Assembly (NCBI GenBank): GCA_965224105.1
Contig: CBDCYH010000001.1
Span: 248,001-312,000, forward strand
Reading direction: 5' to 3'
DNA: 64,000 nucleotides
From: CBDCYH01 sp965224105
GTDB taxonomy: Bacteria; Bacteroidota; Rhodothermia; Rhodothermales; JABDKH01
The position numbers and the translations under genes are program-made. The notes beneath the pieces are model-generated. The model had not been told where the DNA came from. It did no database searches and was given only the letters and a program-made list of their open reading frames with translations. Position 1 is the first letter of the stretch; every line of letters starts with the position of its first letter. Of this stretch, positions 9,216-17,800 are shown in pieces.

Positions 9216-10172
9216 ATGGGCATAACCGGTATCCGTCAGTCACTTCGTCTTGTCTGCCTCTTTGGGCTACTCACTTTCGCATCGACGGGTTGTATCGGGA
9301 CGGATCTGATTGATGATATCCCGTTTGCAGAACCGCGTATTGTAGTCTCGCCAGAAACGGATGCCCTACAAATTGGTGAGATGCTTCAATTTTCCGCAAC
9401 GTACTACGACGGGTTCGAAAACGAAGTGGCGGAGGCTGCGGTTGATTGGGTATCGGCTGATGTATCCGTTGCCACGATCTCCTCAGATGGGATTGCAACG
9501 GCGGTCGGTTCTGGCACGACGCAGATCATGGCGGTCTTTGAACAAACCACAAGTTCTCCTTCGGTTCTAAATGTAGTCGCAGACCCAACCCAGGTTGCGA
9601 CTATTCGCATCGATGGCGACGACCGAACCATCCAAAAGGGTCTAACTGAAAACTTATCTGCTCGAGCTTTCAACCTGTCGGGTGAGGAGATACCAAATGT
9701 TACGATTAGTTGGGCGTCAGACAATACGGATGTCGCGACGGTTTCCGCCGATGGGCTAGTGACGGCAGTAGAAAGCGGGGGAGCTAATATTACGGCCAGT
9801 GCTTCTGGTGTTTCGAGTGTTCCGATCAGGATTACCGTTCCAGGCTCCAGCCGATCGGGCCGGTTCACTGCGCGGCAGGGGACCTCGTATACCGTGCGCG
9901 GTGGTGTTACTGTACGGGAGAAAGATACCGGCGGTTTGATCGTGGAATTTGCCGACGATTTCGGTACGAGCAACGGGCCGGACATTCAGGTCGTTATTTC
10001 CGCAACCGAGAACTTCACTCCCAACTCCATATCACTGGGCGTTGTCAAGTCAACAAGTCGGGCGCAGTCATACGACGTTCCCGCGGGTGTTGCCCTGGCA
10101 GACGTGAACTGGATACTTATACACTGTGTTAGCTTTAACGTAACCTTCGGACAGGCCGAGATGAATCAGTGA
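9216..10172 (+). CDS. Lipoprotein with bacterial Ig-like (BIG2) repeats and a C-terminal DM13 domain
   Basis: I place the start at the ATG at 9216, because it is followed at once by a lipoprotein signal (LLTFASTGC); an upstream GTG at 9111 is open but adds 35 residues without function. After the lipid-anchored Cys, two BIG2-type Ig-like repeats are visible (about 25-110 and 115-200). Each has the W-x-S-x-(N/D)-x-x-V-A-T core and the following DG-(I/L)-(A/V)-TAV turn. Residues about 205-318 fit the DM13 domain: it opens with GRFTARQGTSYTVRGG, has a GPDIQVVIS strand and ends with HCVSFNVTFGQAEM, where the single conserved Cys lies. DM13 has been proposed to take part in redox or electron transfer, but its role is not settled. 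The stop overlaps the next gene by four bases. Confidence 0.85.
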   Translation: MGITGIRQSLRLVCLFGLLTFASTGCIGTDLIDDIPFAEPRIVVSPETDALQIGEMLQFSATYYDGFENEVAEAAVDWVSADVSVATISSDGIATAVGSGTTQIMAVFEQTTSSPSVLNVVADPTQVATIRIDGDDRTIQKGLTENLSARAFNLSGEEIPNVTISWASDNTDVATVSADGLVTAVESGGANITASASGVSSVPIRITVPGSSRSGRFTARQGTSYTVRGGVTVREKDTGGLIVEFADDFGTSNGPDIQVVISATENFTPNSISLGVVKSTSRAQSYDVPAGVALADVNWILIHCVSFNVTFGQAEMNQ

Positions 10173-11023
10173 GACAGTTCCTTCGAAATATCGGCCTAAC
10201 TTTAATCCTTCTCTGCATGTTCGTCGGTGATGTGGCAGCTGATGGTTGGCCGCAGAAGCGGGGAGACAAGTATCTCCAGATATCCTTGAGATCGTTCCGA
10301 TCGGCGACGTACTACGAGTTCAACGGTAATGACGTAGCGATTCCAACCGTGAGTGACTACACGTTCTCGTTTTACGGCGAGGTTGGACTTACAGACAGGA
10401 TAACAGCGATTGTCAACTTTCCGTTTGTCGAGAGAATCACCCGCAACGAGCAGGTGGGCCGCGAAACGGGAAGAGTGTACACGCCTGGAGCGGCTGTTAC
10501 TGGCGTTTCAGATCCCTCCGTGGGTGCGAGGGTAGGGTTGCTCACCAGCAATAATCTATCAGTAAGTGGTGCGTTGCTTTTGGGTTTGCCCCTCGGGCAA
10601 AACAGCAATCCGGATGGTCTATTCACGGGCGACGGCGAGTTCAATCAGATTCTGAAATTGGAAGTCGGGTATTCGTTCTATCCCGTGCCAGCCTACTTTT
10701 CGGCTGGGGCCGGTGTCAATATGCGGAGCAAGGGTTTTTCGGATGATTTTATCGCCAATGCTGAGTTGGGCTATTCGGTTACGCCAGATCTGTTGGTAAA
10801 TCTCAAGCTCAGCGGGGTACAGCCTTTGCGGAACGGTGATGAAGACGCCGGCGGTACCGCCGGGTTTGGTGCCAGCGAAGCGCGGTTCGTCTCGTTTGGC
10901 CTGTTTGGCATGTACGATATCGCCGAGACGGGCGTAGGCGTCATAATCGGTGCCGAAACAGCCCGCTGGCGTCAAAAGGTTCTGTCTGGGACTTCGCTCA
11001 CTGTCGGCCTTTACTTCAGGTAG
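10169..11023 (+). CDS. Predicted outer-membrane beta-barrel protein
   Basis: The GTG start (GTGA) overlaps the stop of the DM13 lipoprotein, so the two proteins are probably made together. A signal peptide (LTLILLCMFVGDVAADG) is followed by alternating polar and hydrophobic strands such as KYLQISLRSFRSATYYEFNG and a final SLTVGLYFR. The terminal aromatic residue is the usual outer-membrane insertion signal. The 284-residue length fits a barrel of 10-12 strands. I do not recognise a specific family; it resembles the transporter or porin-like proteins often found next to small redox lipoproteins. A channel or docking role for the DM13 partner is inference. Confidence 0.75.
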   Translation: MRQFLRNIGLTLILLCMFVGDVAADGWPQKRGDKYLQISLRSFRSATYYEFNGNDVAIPTVSDYTFSFYGEVGLTDRITAIVNFPFVERITRNEQVGRETGRVYTPGAAVTGVSDPSVGARVGLLTSNNLSVSGALLLGLPLGQNSNPDGLFTGDGEFNQILKLEVGYSFYPVPAYFSAGAGVNMRSKGFSDDFIANAELGYSVTPDLLVNLKLSGVQPLRNGDEDAGGTAGFGASEARFVSFGLFGMYDIAETGVGVIIGAETARWRQKVLSGTSLTVGLYFR

Positions 11024-11124
11024 GCCTCAGCCTGGAATCGTCTACCTCGCGCAACATTCTGCCATCTGCGTAACAGATTTGGGCCTCATCCGTCGAAAGA
11101 GTTCCAAAAACTATAGATTGCAGA

Positions 11125-12207
11125 ATGGCGGAATCACTTCTCTTTGTCCCGGACATTAGTGGGTTTACCGAGTTCGTAAACAACACGGAGGTCGAGCACA
11201 GCAAGCACATCATAGCCGAATTGTTGGAGTTGATTATTGATTCTGATGAGCTTGGTCTCACGGTAGCAGAAATTGAGGGCGACGCAGTTCTTTTCTACAA
11301 AGAGGGAGAGGTAGCTTCCCTGGTTGATTTAGCCAAACAGGCTGAATCGATGTTTGTAAATTTCCATGCGCATTTGAGGAAATATGAGTCGCACCGAATC
11401 TGCGAATGTGGCGCATGTAGAACGGCACACAAGCTCACCTTAAAAGTCGTCGCGCATTGCGGACCGATTGAGTTCTTGAAAGTAAAAGGATTCAACAAGC
11501 CATATGGATCTGATTTAATTCTTGTCCATCGCTTGTTAAAGAACGACGTTCCCAATAGTGAATATCTACTGGTCTCGAAATACCTTGCCGATAGAGAAGG
11601 CAACATCGAGAGCGTTCCCGAATGGGTTAAGCTCGAAGAGGGGGAATCAGCATACGAAACGATTGGTCCGGTTCGCTATCTCTATGCTGGACTGGAGGAG
11701 CTGCACTCGCGAGTGCCAGAGCCAGAACCTGCCCCGCATTTCGCGTTAATCGCCGAGCCCATTGTAGTCGAGGGAGAGGTTGAAGTTGATGCCGATACCC
11801 TCTTCCGAGTCGTTGGAGATTTCAGTGAACGGCTGAGCTGGAACGACGAGGTTGATGAGTTCCTTTTCGATCCGGCAGAAATCAATCGAGTTGGGACGAA
11901 GCACCAGTGTATCATCGACGGCAAGTCGATCGATTTTGAAACCGTTACTGCCGACTTCGGCGAAGACAAACTGGTGTATGGTGAACGGATTGAGAAACCT
12001 CCTATTGTTGAAGATGCGGCTTTCTTTTATGTGCTTTCCCCGGGAGGCGACCGAACTCATCTTAGGATCGAAGGTCACTATCATCCGCGAAGGTTTCCGT
12101 TCAATCTTACGACGCCATTATTTAGAAAAGGCACACGCGGGTTGATGGCCAAATCGTTCCAGAAGATTAAGGCGGCTGCGGAGCAACTCGCTATGCAAAC
12201 GGCTTAA
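11125..12207 (+). CDS. DUF2652 domain protein with C-terminal SRPBCC-like domain
   Basis: The 360-residue protein begins LLFVPDISGFTEFVN, the signature opening of DUF2652, a domain with an adenylate-cyclase-like fold. Further family landmarks are EIEGDAVLFYKEG, and a Cys cluster CECGAC followed by KVVAHCGPIEFLK. Residues about 210-350 look like an SRPBCC (Bet v1/polyketide cyclase-like) ligand-binding domain, ending in a long helix. No signal peptide is seen, so the protein is cytoplasmic. Its substrate and pathway are unknown. It runs into the convergent msrA gene, with the two stop codons overlapping. Confidence 0.85.
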   Translation: MAESLLFVPDISGFTEFVNNTEVEHSKHIIAELLELIIDSDELGLTVAEIEGDAVLFYKEGEVASLVDLAKQAESMFVNFHAHLRKYESHRICECGACRTAHKLTLKVVAHCGPIEFLKVKGFNKPYGSDLILVHRLLKNDVPNSEYLLVSKYLADREGNIESVPEWVKLEEGESAYETIGPVRYLYAGLEELHSRVPEPEPAPHFALIAEPIVVEGEVEVDADTLFRVVGDFSERLSWNDEVDEFLFDPAEINRVGTKHQCIIDGKSIDFETVTADFGEDKLVYGERIEKPPIVEDAAFFYVLSPGGDRTHLRIEGHYHPRRFPFNLTTPLFRKGTRGLMAKSFQKIKAAAEQLAMQTA

Positions 12208-12755
12208 CTTGTCGAGTCTTTCAAAAGCGCTCCGTACTTCGCTCTCATCTTCGCGACCTTGGGCGATATTACGGCTGCACAGTAGGGCTGGGAGCCGTGA
12301 TTGCGATAATATTCCTGGTGATAGTCCTCCGCCGCGTAGAAATCGGGTGCCGGGAGGATTTCTGTTACGATCGGGTCGGCCCAAATCCCCCTTATCTCTT
12401 CTGATGAAACGAGCCGCTGGGCGGTCTCGGCTTGCTCATCCGAATTGAAAAAAATTACTGATCGATATTGAGTACCCACATCCCCGCCTTGCCTGTTAAG
12501 CGTTGTGGGATCGTGCATTACAAAGAATATCTCCAGCAACGTATCATACGAAATGACCGCGGGGTCAAACTCGATTTGTACCACTTCGGCATGACCCGTA
12601 CGTCCGGAGCATACCTCGCGATAAGTGGGGTTTGGCACCTTGCCTCCAGCATAGCCGGAGGTTACCGAGCGTACTCCCTTCAGATTTTCAAAGACAGCTT
12701 CGAGGCACCAGAAACATCCGCCACCTAGCGTCGCTTTCTCAATCATAGAATTCAC
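12204..12755 (-). CDS. msrA: Peptide-methionine (S)-S-oxide reductase MsrA
   Basis: MsrA repairs methionine S-sulfoxide in proteins using thioredoxin. The catalytic motif GGGCFWC is at residues 11-17 (nucleophile Cys14), and the family segments GYAGGK, TGHAEVVQIEFDP and EDYHQEYY are present. A further Cys in QPYCAAV near the C-terminus could act as resolving Cys. The length of 183 residues is normal. An in-frame Met at residue 4 is an alternative start. It is transcribed in the same direction as the RHS locus upstream but is separated from it by a gap holding two inverted repeats. Confidence 0.96.
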   Translation of the reverse strand: MNSMIEKATLGGGCFWCLEAVFENLKGVRSVTSGYAGGKVPNPTYREVCSGRTGHAEVVQIEFDPAVISYDTLLEIFFVMHDPTTLNRQGGDVGTQYRSVIFFNSDEQAETAQRLVSSEEIRGIWADPIVTEILPAPDFYAAEDYHQEYYRNHGSQPYCAAVISPKVAKMRAKYGALLKDSTS

Positions 12756-12772
12756 CCTTTAGTCAGGAATTG

Positions 12773-12807
12773 TTGCAACACAGAAATCAACTGGCCATGT
12801 GTTGCAA
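12773..12807. repeat. 10 bp perfect inverted repeat upstream of msrA
   Basis: TTGCAACACA (12773-12782) and TGTGTTGCAA (12798-12807) are perfect inverted copies around a 15-base spacer. The site is 18 bp upstream of the msrA start, on the promoter side. It could be an operator for a redox regulator or part of a terminator for the RHS operon; the sequence does not decide. No T run follows it. Confidence 0.5.
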
Positions 12808-12809
12808 GA

Positions 12810-12836
12810 AATCCGCACCCGTTACTTGAGCGGATT
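12810..12836 (-). terminator. Hairpin at the end of the RHS operon
   Basis: AATCCGC and GCGGATT pair perfectly across a 13-base loop and cover the stop codon of the lipoprotein gene. Its position right at the end of the reverse-strand operon fits a terminator, though no long T run follows. Confidence 0.4.
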
Positions 12837-13536
12837 AAGAGTGAGCCTCCAAGGAAGCATGCAGATTAAACATCTCCTGGAAAAGATCTGGATCTTGTGA
12901 TTTGATCATCATCAGTTCGGGATGAAACAAGTTTTCCGGATGCGGACCCGCGAAATAGAACCTCCAGAATTCGAGTCTATCATTTTCTGGCAACGTTCGC
13001 AAATACTCGATGACGGCCGGTACATTTTTACGGACAAAATCTTGCAGAGGCATTTGTAAAAGTGACAATCCGTCGGCTTGCCATTGAGAGCCGCTACCGA
13101 GACCGTTTAGCTTCTTGAGGAAGTTTTCCTGTCCGATATTGTCATTGTATTGAAACTGCTGTGCGTATGTGGCCACATCAGCTGAATAGTACTCGCCATC
13201 ATGGAACAACGCATCGAATCTGTCCTCGGACCCCGGGAAATAGTAGAACAGATCTGTTTGTGCAAGATTCTTTTCCTGTTCGCTTGATGTTAGTTGCGTC
13301 GCCTTGAACGCCCATTGAATCAGCCCTTTCTGTTTCTCCAGGTCCATGGTGTCGGCCGGAGACAGGTTGTTTGAGGCGTATTGCACTCGCATCGAGTGGT
13401 AATCATTCACCTCCTGCACTTGCGTGGTGGATTGACGCTGATCGGCGTCAGATCTCGTTTGGCAAGAGAACGCGGTAAGGAGCTGGAATGAGCTCAGTGA
13501 CAGGGCGACCGCTGTAGAGATTTTGTATCGAATCAT
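12835..13536 (-). CDS. Putative lipoprotein of unknown family, candidate RHS-toxin immunity protein
   Basis: I do not recognise this family. The ATG at 13536 (a GTG at 13548 is also possible) is followed by a signal sequence with a lipobox-like LLTAFSC, so the mature protein of about 210 residues should be anchored in the outer or inner membrane. The mature part is rich in Asp, Glu, Gln and aromatic residues, looks mainly helical, and has no obvious catalytic motif. It begins two bases after the stop of the RHS-core gene, so it belongs to that operon as its last gene. Small acidic proteins at this place are often immunity proteins of polymorphic toxins, and a periplasmic location would suit a cell-wall-directed toxin. 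That role is inference. Confidence 0.75.
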   Translation of the reverse strand: MIRYKISTAVALSLSSFQLLTAFSCQTRSDADQRQSTTQVQEVNDYHSMRVQYASNNLSPADTMDLEKQKGLIQWAFKATQLTSSEQEKNLAQTDLFYYFPGSEDRFDALFHDGEYYSADVATYAQQFQYNDNIGQENFLKKLNGLGSGSQWQADGLSLLQMPLQDFVRKNVPAVIEYLRTLPENDRLEFWRFYFAGPHPENLFHPELMMIKSQDPDLFQEMFNLHASLEAHS

Positions 13537-13538
13537 GA

Positions 13539-14861
13539 TTACTCGCACGCTGGTTCGGATTCACGAATATAGATAAAGCTACGAGAATCGCTGGATCGTA
13601 TTCGGGCAAAAATTGAGTCCCGCGCCGCCGCGGATTGTGATAGAACATTGCCGCCGAGGACCTGGAAACCGGGCATTAGACAACCGGCGGTTTGATTCAC
13701 TCTGTTTCCAGCATGAATTAGAATCGCAGACCGTCCCGGCACGCGCGAAAGTGCAAAGTGGTTTGAGAATCGCGGGCCATTGTGTTCAACGAGTTCATAG
13801 CCTCCTGGCGGAATTCTTAGTCCGGAACCCTCTTCCGAGGAGGAGGGGCCGTCAGGCTCCAGGAAAAAGCCGGAGAGAGATTCAAACTCAAATGTGCTTA
13901 TGGTACCCGTGCCGTTCCCTGATGCTTGCCTGGTCGCTGTTATCAGGTTTTCATCGTCTTCAACGAAGATCGGATTACTGGGTGAATTGCCGTATATGAG
14001 TGTACCGCCATGGACACGCTGGAAGAACGTTGTGCCGATGTTTGCGAACGTTTGCCCATCGACGACGATCGATGCCGATGTCTCGGGGCTCCAGATAACC
14101 GCACCGGACGAGTCGTGCCGGAACCAGTCAAGGCCGTTCGAATCCAGATAAGATACAGGGTTCCCTCGCGCGTAATGGTAAGGCGATAGCCATGGTGAGT
14201 TTCGAGCCAGCGGATCCAGCGCCGACCATCTTCCAATCGCAGGGTCGAGCCATCTGAATGTCGACCGGTAGAGTCCAGTCACTTCATTCCACGTCAAGCC
14301 CCCGAACAATCCATCCTGGACCCGCTCCCCGGAGATCGAAACTCTTCGGGCCATCGGCGATCCGAACGGAAAATAATCTGCGTACTGGACGACTTCTGCG
14401 TTTTCAGAGACCGTAGCCCTTATGGTGCCAAGGTGATCCGTCAAGAAGTAGAACCGCCCGTCAGTCTCAGTGGTGGGGGGCTGCGTTGGATCCTCACCGG
14501 GAAGCGTTCGGACGGACGAAAAGTAGTTCGCTGTCTTATTCTCCGAGTCGATTACCTGGATAAACAACTGCTGGGTAACGTCGCTGTCGCCCGTGTTCGA
14601 CATTTGCATGGTAAAAGTTGGAGACGGTCCTTTCTGCAGTTGCACTTTGTTGAAAGAAAATCGGTAGATCAGGTCGCCGCCGTCCGGATCACGGGACCCA
14701 GATGCATCCCACGTTACGACATCCCCATGCTCAAATACGTAGTGCGGATATCCTCCATTGTGGCGATCAGGCTTCACATCGATAATCGGAGCATTCTGAC
14801 CGCTGGTTTTTCCGGCAGAAACAATGAGTGCTGCCATTATGAACGCAAGTACATTCTTCAT
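13539..14861 (-). CDS. Secreted RHS-core protein with PKD-like N-terminus and DUF5675-like C-terminal domain
   Basis: The likely start is the ATG at 14861, which opens a signal peptide (FIMAALIVSAGKTSGQ) and overlaps the stop of the large RHS gene as ATGA; the upstream extension to 15002 lies inside that gene. Residues about 25-120 resemble a PKD/cadherin-like fold (WDASGSRDPDGGDL). Residues about 135-250 are the RHS-associated core, starting YFLTDHLGTIRATV and ending DPLARNSPW, YHYARGNPVSYLDSNG. The last 90 residues match DUF5675: IPPGGYELVEH, SRVPGRSAILIHAGN and TAGCLMPG, with a conserved His and Cys placed much like those of L,D-transpeptidases. The arrangement is that of a polymorphic toxin tip, but activity is unproven. 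Confidence 0.85.
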   Translation of the reverse strand: MKNVLAFIMAALIVSAGKTSGQNAPIIDVKPDRHNGGYPHYVFEHGDVVTWDASGSRDPDGGDLIYRFSFNKVQLQKGPSPTFTMQMSNTGDSDVTQQLFIQVIDSENKTANYFSSVRTLPGEDPTQPPTTETDGRFYFLTDHLGTIRATVSENAEVVQYADYFPFGSPMARRVSISGERVQDGLFGGLTWNEVTGLYRSTFRWLDPAIGRWSALDPLARNSPWLSPYHYARGNPVSYLDSNGLDWFRHDSSGAVIWSPETSASIVVDGQTFANIGTTFFQRVHGGTLIYGNSPSNPIFVEDDENLITATRQASGNGTGTISTFEFESLSGFFLEPDGPSSSEEGSGLRIPPGGYELVEHNGPRFSNHFALSRVPGRSAILIHAGNRVNQTAGCLMPGFQVLGGNVLSQSAAARDSIFARIRSSDSRSFIYIRESEPACE

Positions 14862-17800
14862 TGTGATCCTACCGTTTTTACTGTTCCCAGGACGACGCCA
14901 CTGGGTGTGATTATATTTATCGAGTATCCATTCTCCGTAAGCGTCGCCAACGGAGCTCGGAAAAAGCTGTTGAAATAGCGACTGTTCGATGCTCCCAACC
15001 ACCGGGCGGCGATGCGGCCAAAAGGATCGTAGATGTATGTTTCTGTCCCCTGGTCTGTTGTCACTTTTACAGGTTGATTCCGATGATTGTACTCAATCGT
15101 TGTCCCGCCATCGCCAAACGAGGTTATCTGATTTCCGTTGTAGTCAAAGTTCGGTTGGGCACGACCAGAAATTGTACTAATTCGATTTCGCCCGGAAGCA
15201 ATCGATATGTTTACTGTATTGCGTCTCCCGTTTTCGTTGGTCCTGTCCATCCTGAGTATGTTGGACGATCGGTCGTATGTAACCCCAGGAAGGTCGCCAG
15301 CGCCGAGAGTATAATTGTTGGAAGATTTCCAGCTCGATCCCGGTGTGTCGCGCTTTCCAAACTTCGCAGACTCCAGTCTTCCGGCTTTGTCATACCGGTA
15401 AGTGTAACCTGCTACAGCCCCACCGGAATGGTTGCCGGATGTCCGCCATGCTAGCCATGCGATATTCCCCGACATTTGTTTGGTACCGTCCAGTAACCCG
15501 ACCTCGGCAAGTTTGTCGTAGCCAATGCTCATCGCAAACTTGTCGCTACCGAAATTTCGGATGTCGTTTATCGCTGTGAGCTGGCCTCGAGTATCGTAGG
15601 AGTAGTCAATCGTTTGGACATTATCGCCGAGCGTTAGCGATTGAAGCTTTCCGTTGGGCCCATACTTGAAGAGCGCCTCAGGACGCAACTGGCTAACGTT
15701 ATTTCCAGACGACCTGATGGCCTTCAACCTGGAAAGATCATCGTAGAAATAATGCAAGGTGATGCCGGTCCCGTTAACCTCGGTCTGAAGGCTCACCAGC
15801 CTGTCTTGACCGTCGTATTTGTATTTGGCCTCGATCAGCTCGCCATCGGCGAAGGTGACCCAGCCGGTAAGCGGTAATCCGTTTCTGCCATACGTCCATT
15901 CGTATGCGTCTGAGCCGTAGCTCGAGTAGTGCGTGGCAGCGATCAAGCGCGACCCGTCGTACACGTAGCTATTTTCCAGTTTTACGGATGTGGTTGGCCA
16001 GCGGCGGTCGTCTACGGGCGCGCTAGAGATGGAGGTCGAACCGGTATAGATTCCTTCTTCTACAACGTTGTCGGCTTCGTCATATTTGTAGTACACATAC
16101 CCCTGTCCTTGTCGTCCCGCGCTGTTTGGATCGCGAATGAATCTGATCCTTCCGCTTTTGTCATAGCGAACGAGATAATCGGAGGATTCGTTGAGCGGAT
16201 TACCGTCCTGATTCCCATCTGCGTCGGCAAGTTGCCAACCGGTAAGACGACCGGCACCATCGTACAACACCTTCCTCCGAACGTTGCGCGGGTCAGTGGT
16301 TTGACTCAGTCTGCCCACCGCGTCGTGATCAAATTTTGTCGTCAAGTCGCCTGTTGGCATCTTGACAGATTCTGATGATGTGAGTCCGGACGCTCTAACA
16401 CGAGTCGTCGTAGTGCCGCCTTGCTCATCAACTCGGGTCTGCTTGATGGTTCGACGGCCAGCGACTGATTCAATTGCATACGTGTACGTAATGGGACGGC
16501 GCGCGCCAGCAATGAGTCCTGGCCTGTATGATCGTACAGACTTGCCTGTCGCCGAGTTGAAGTCGGTCTGATGGAAAGCGTACGAGTTTCCGTACTGGCT
16601 GAGAGCCAATTGGTCATACTCGCCTTGCAAGAGAAAGCCAGGTGCAAAGGTGTTTACGGGAAGCCAAGCCTTTTTGGTGAAGCCGCGCGCGTTTCTGTCG
16701 TATCGCTTTGCGACATTCGTCGAGTCACCCCAAGTGTACTCTTCGACGAGTTGGCCCAGCTCGTCAACGACCATCGTCGACGTAGATGGATTCTCATAAA
16801 CCAAGAGGTTGTCTACAATCCATCGGTTATTTGCGTTCGCTCTGCCATAGTTGAAGAATGCCACCTTCCGAATTCCGTCTGTCTGCGATCTCAACGGCCG
16901 ATTGAGCAACATCGGGACTCCATCCAGGAAATAGGAAACTTGCTGCCGCTCCGTTGACAGGATGATCTTGATGCGGTGTAGCTTGTCGGATGATATGCCG
17001 CTAGCAATCCGATCCCACTTTCCGTTGGCGTACGCATTCCAATTATTCCCGGCACCCATCGAGGTCCAAAGTGCGTTCCCGGTTGTCCCATTTTTTCCAT
17101 TCCACGCGGAGGTACCGGCGGCAAAGCCAAATGCCCAATTCGAAACATCGTCGGTGATTAGGTCAAATTCGATCGCAACGTTTCCTGCAATGCTGGATCC
17201 GAGATCTGCAACAAACCGGTCCGCATTCCATGTTGATGATTTCCCGCGATTCGTGTGAACCAACCGACCGTTTGAGGTCTTCCAGGTACTGACAGCACTT
17301 CCACCGGCCTCGCTGAATTTGGACCAGCCGCTGGCGCTGTCGAAATCGAAATAGTGTTTGGCAGTTCCGATGCTTCCAAGGAGTAACGTGCGTGGATTAC
17401 TCGCACTCGTTTGCACAAGGGCCCGTGGACCATCCATGTCGGCCCAATAGGATTTCTTTACATCTTTGTTCGCACCGATCTCAGCCGCCAGGCCTCCTTC
17501 GTCGCCGTACAGGTACCAGCGGGTGTCTCCCCAGGGATCCGAAATCTTTTTCTTTTGACCTGCACGGTTGTATTCAACCGAAAAACAACCAGACGTGGTT
17601 GTGATGCCGACCACGTAGGCATTAGCGTAGGAGGTCTTGCCGCTTCCGCAACTGGAGGAGTCACCATAATTCACTTTTTGTTTTGCACCGTGAGGTCGTT
17701 GGATCTCCCGCACCCGCCCATGGCTGTCTCTCTTGGTGTTCTTTAGGGTGGACATCCATTTTGCGCCTGGTCCGTGTGGGAAAGAAAGGCCAGAGGATGT

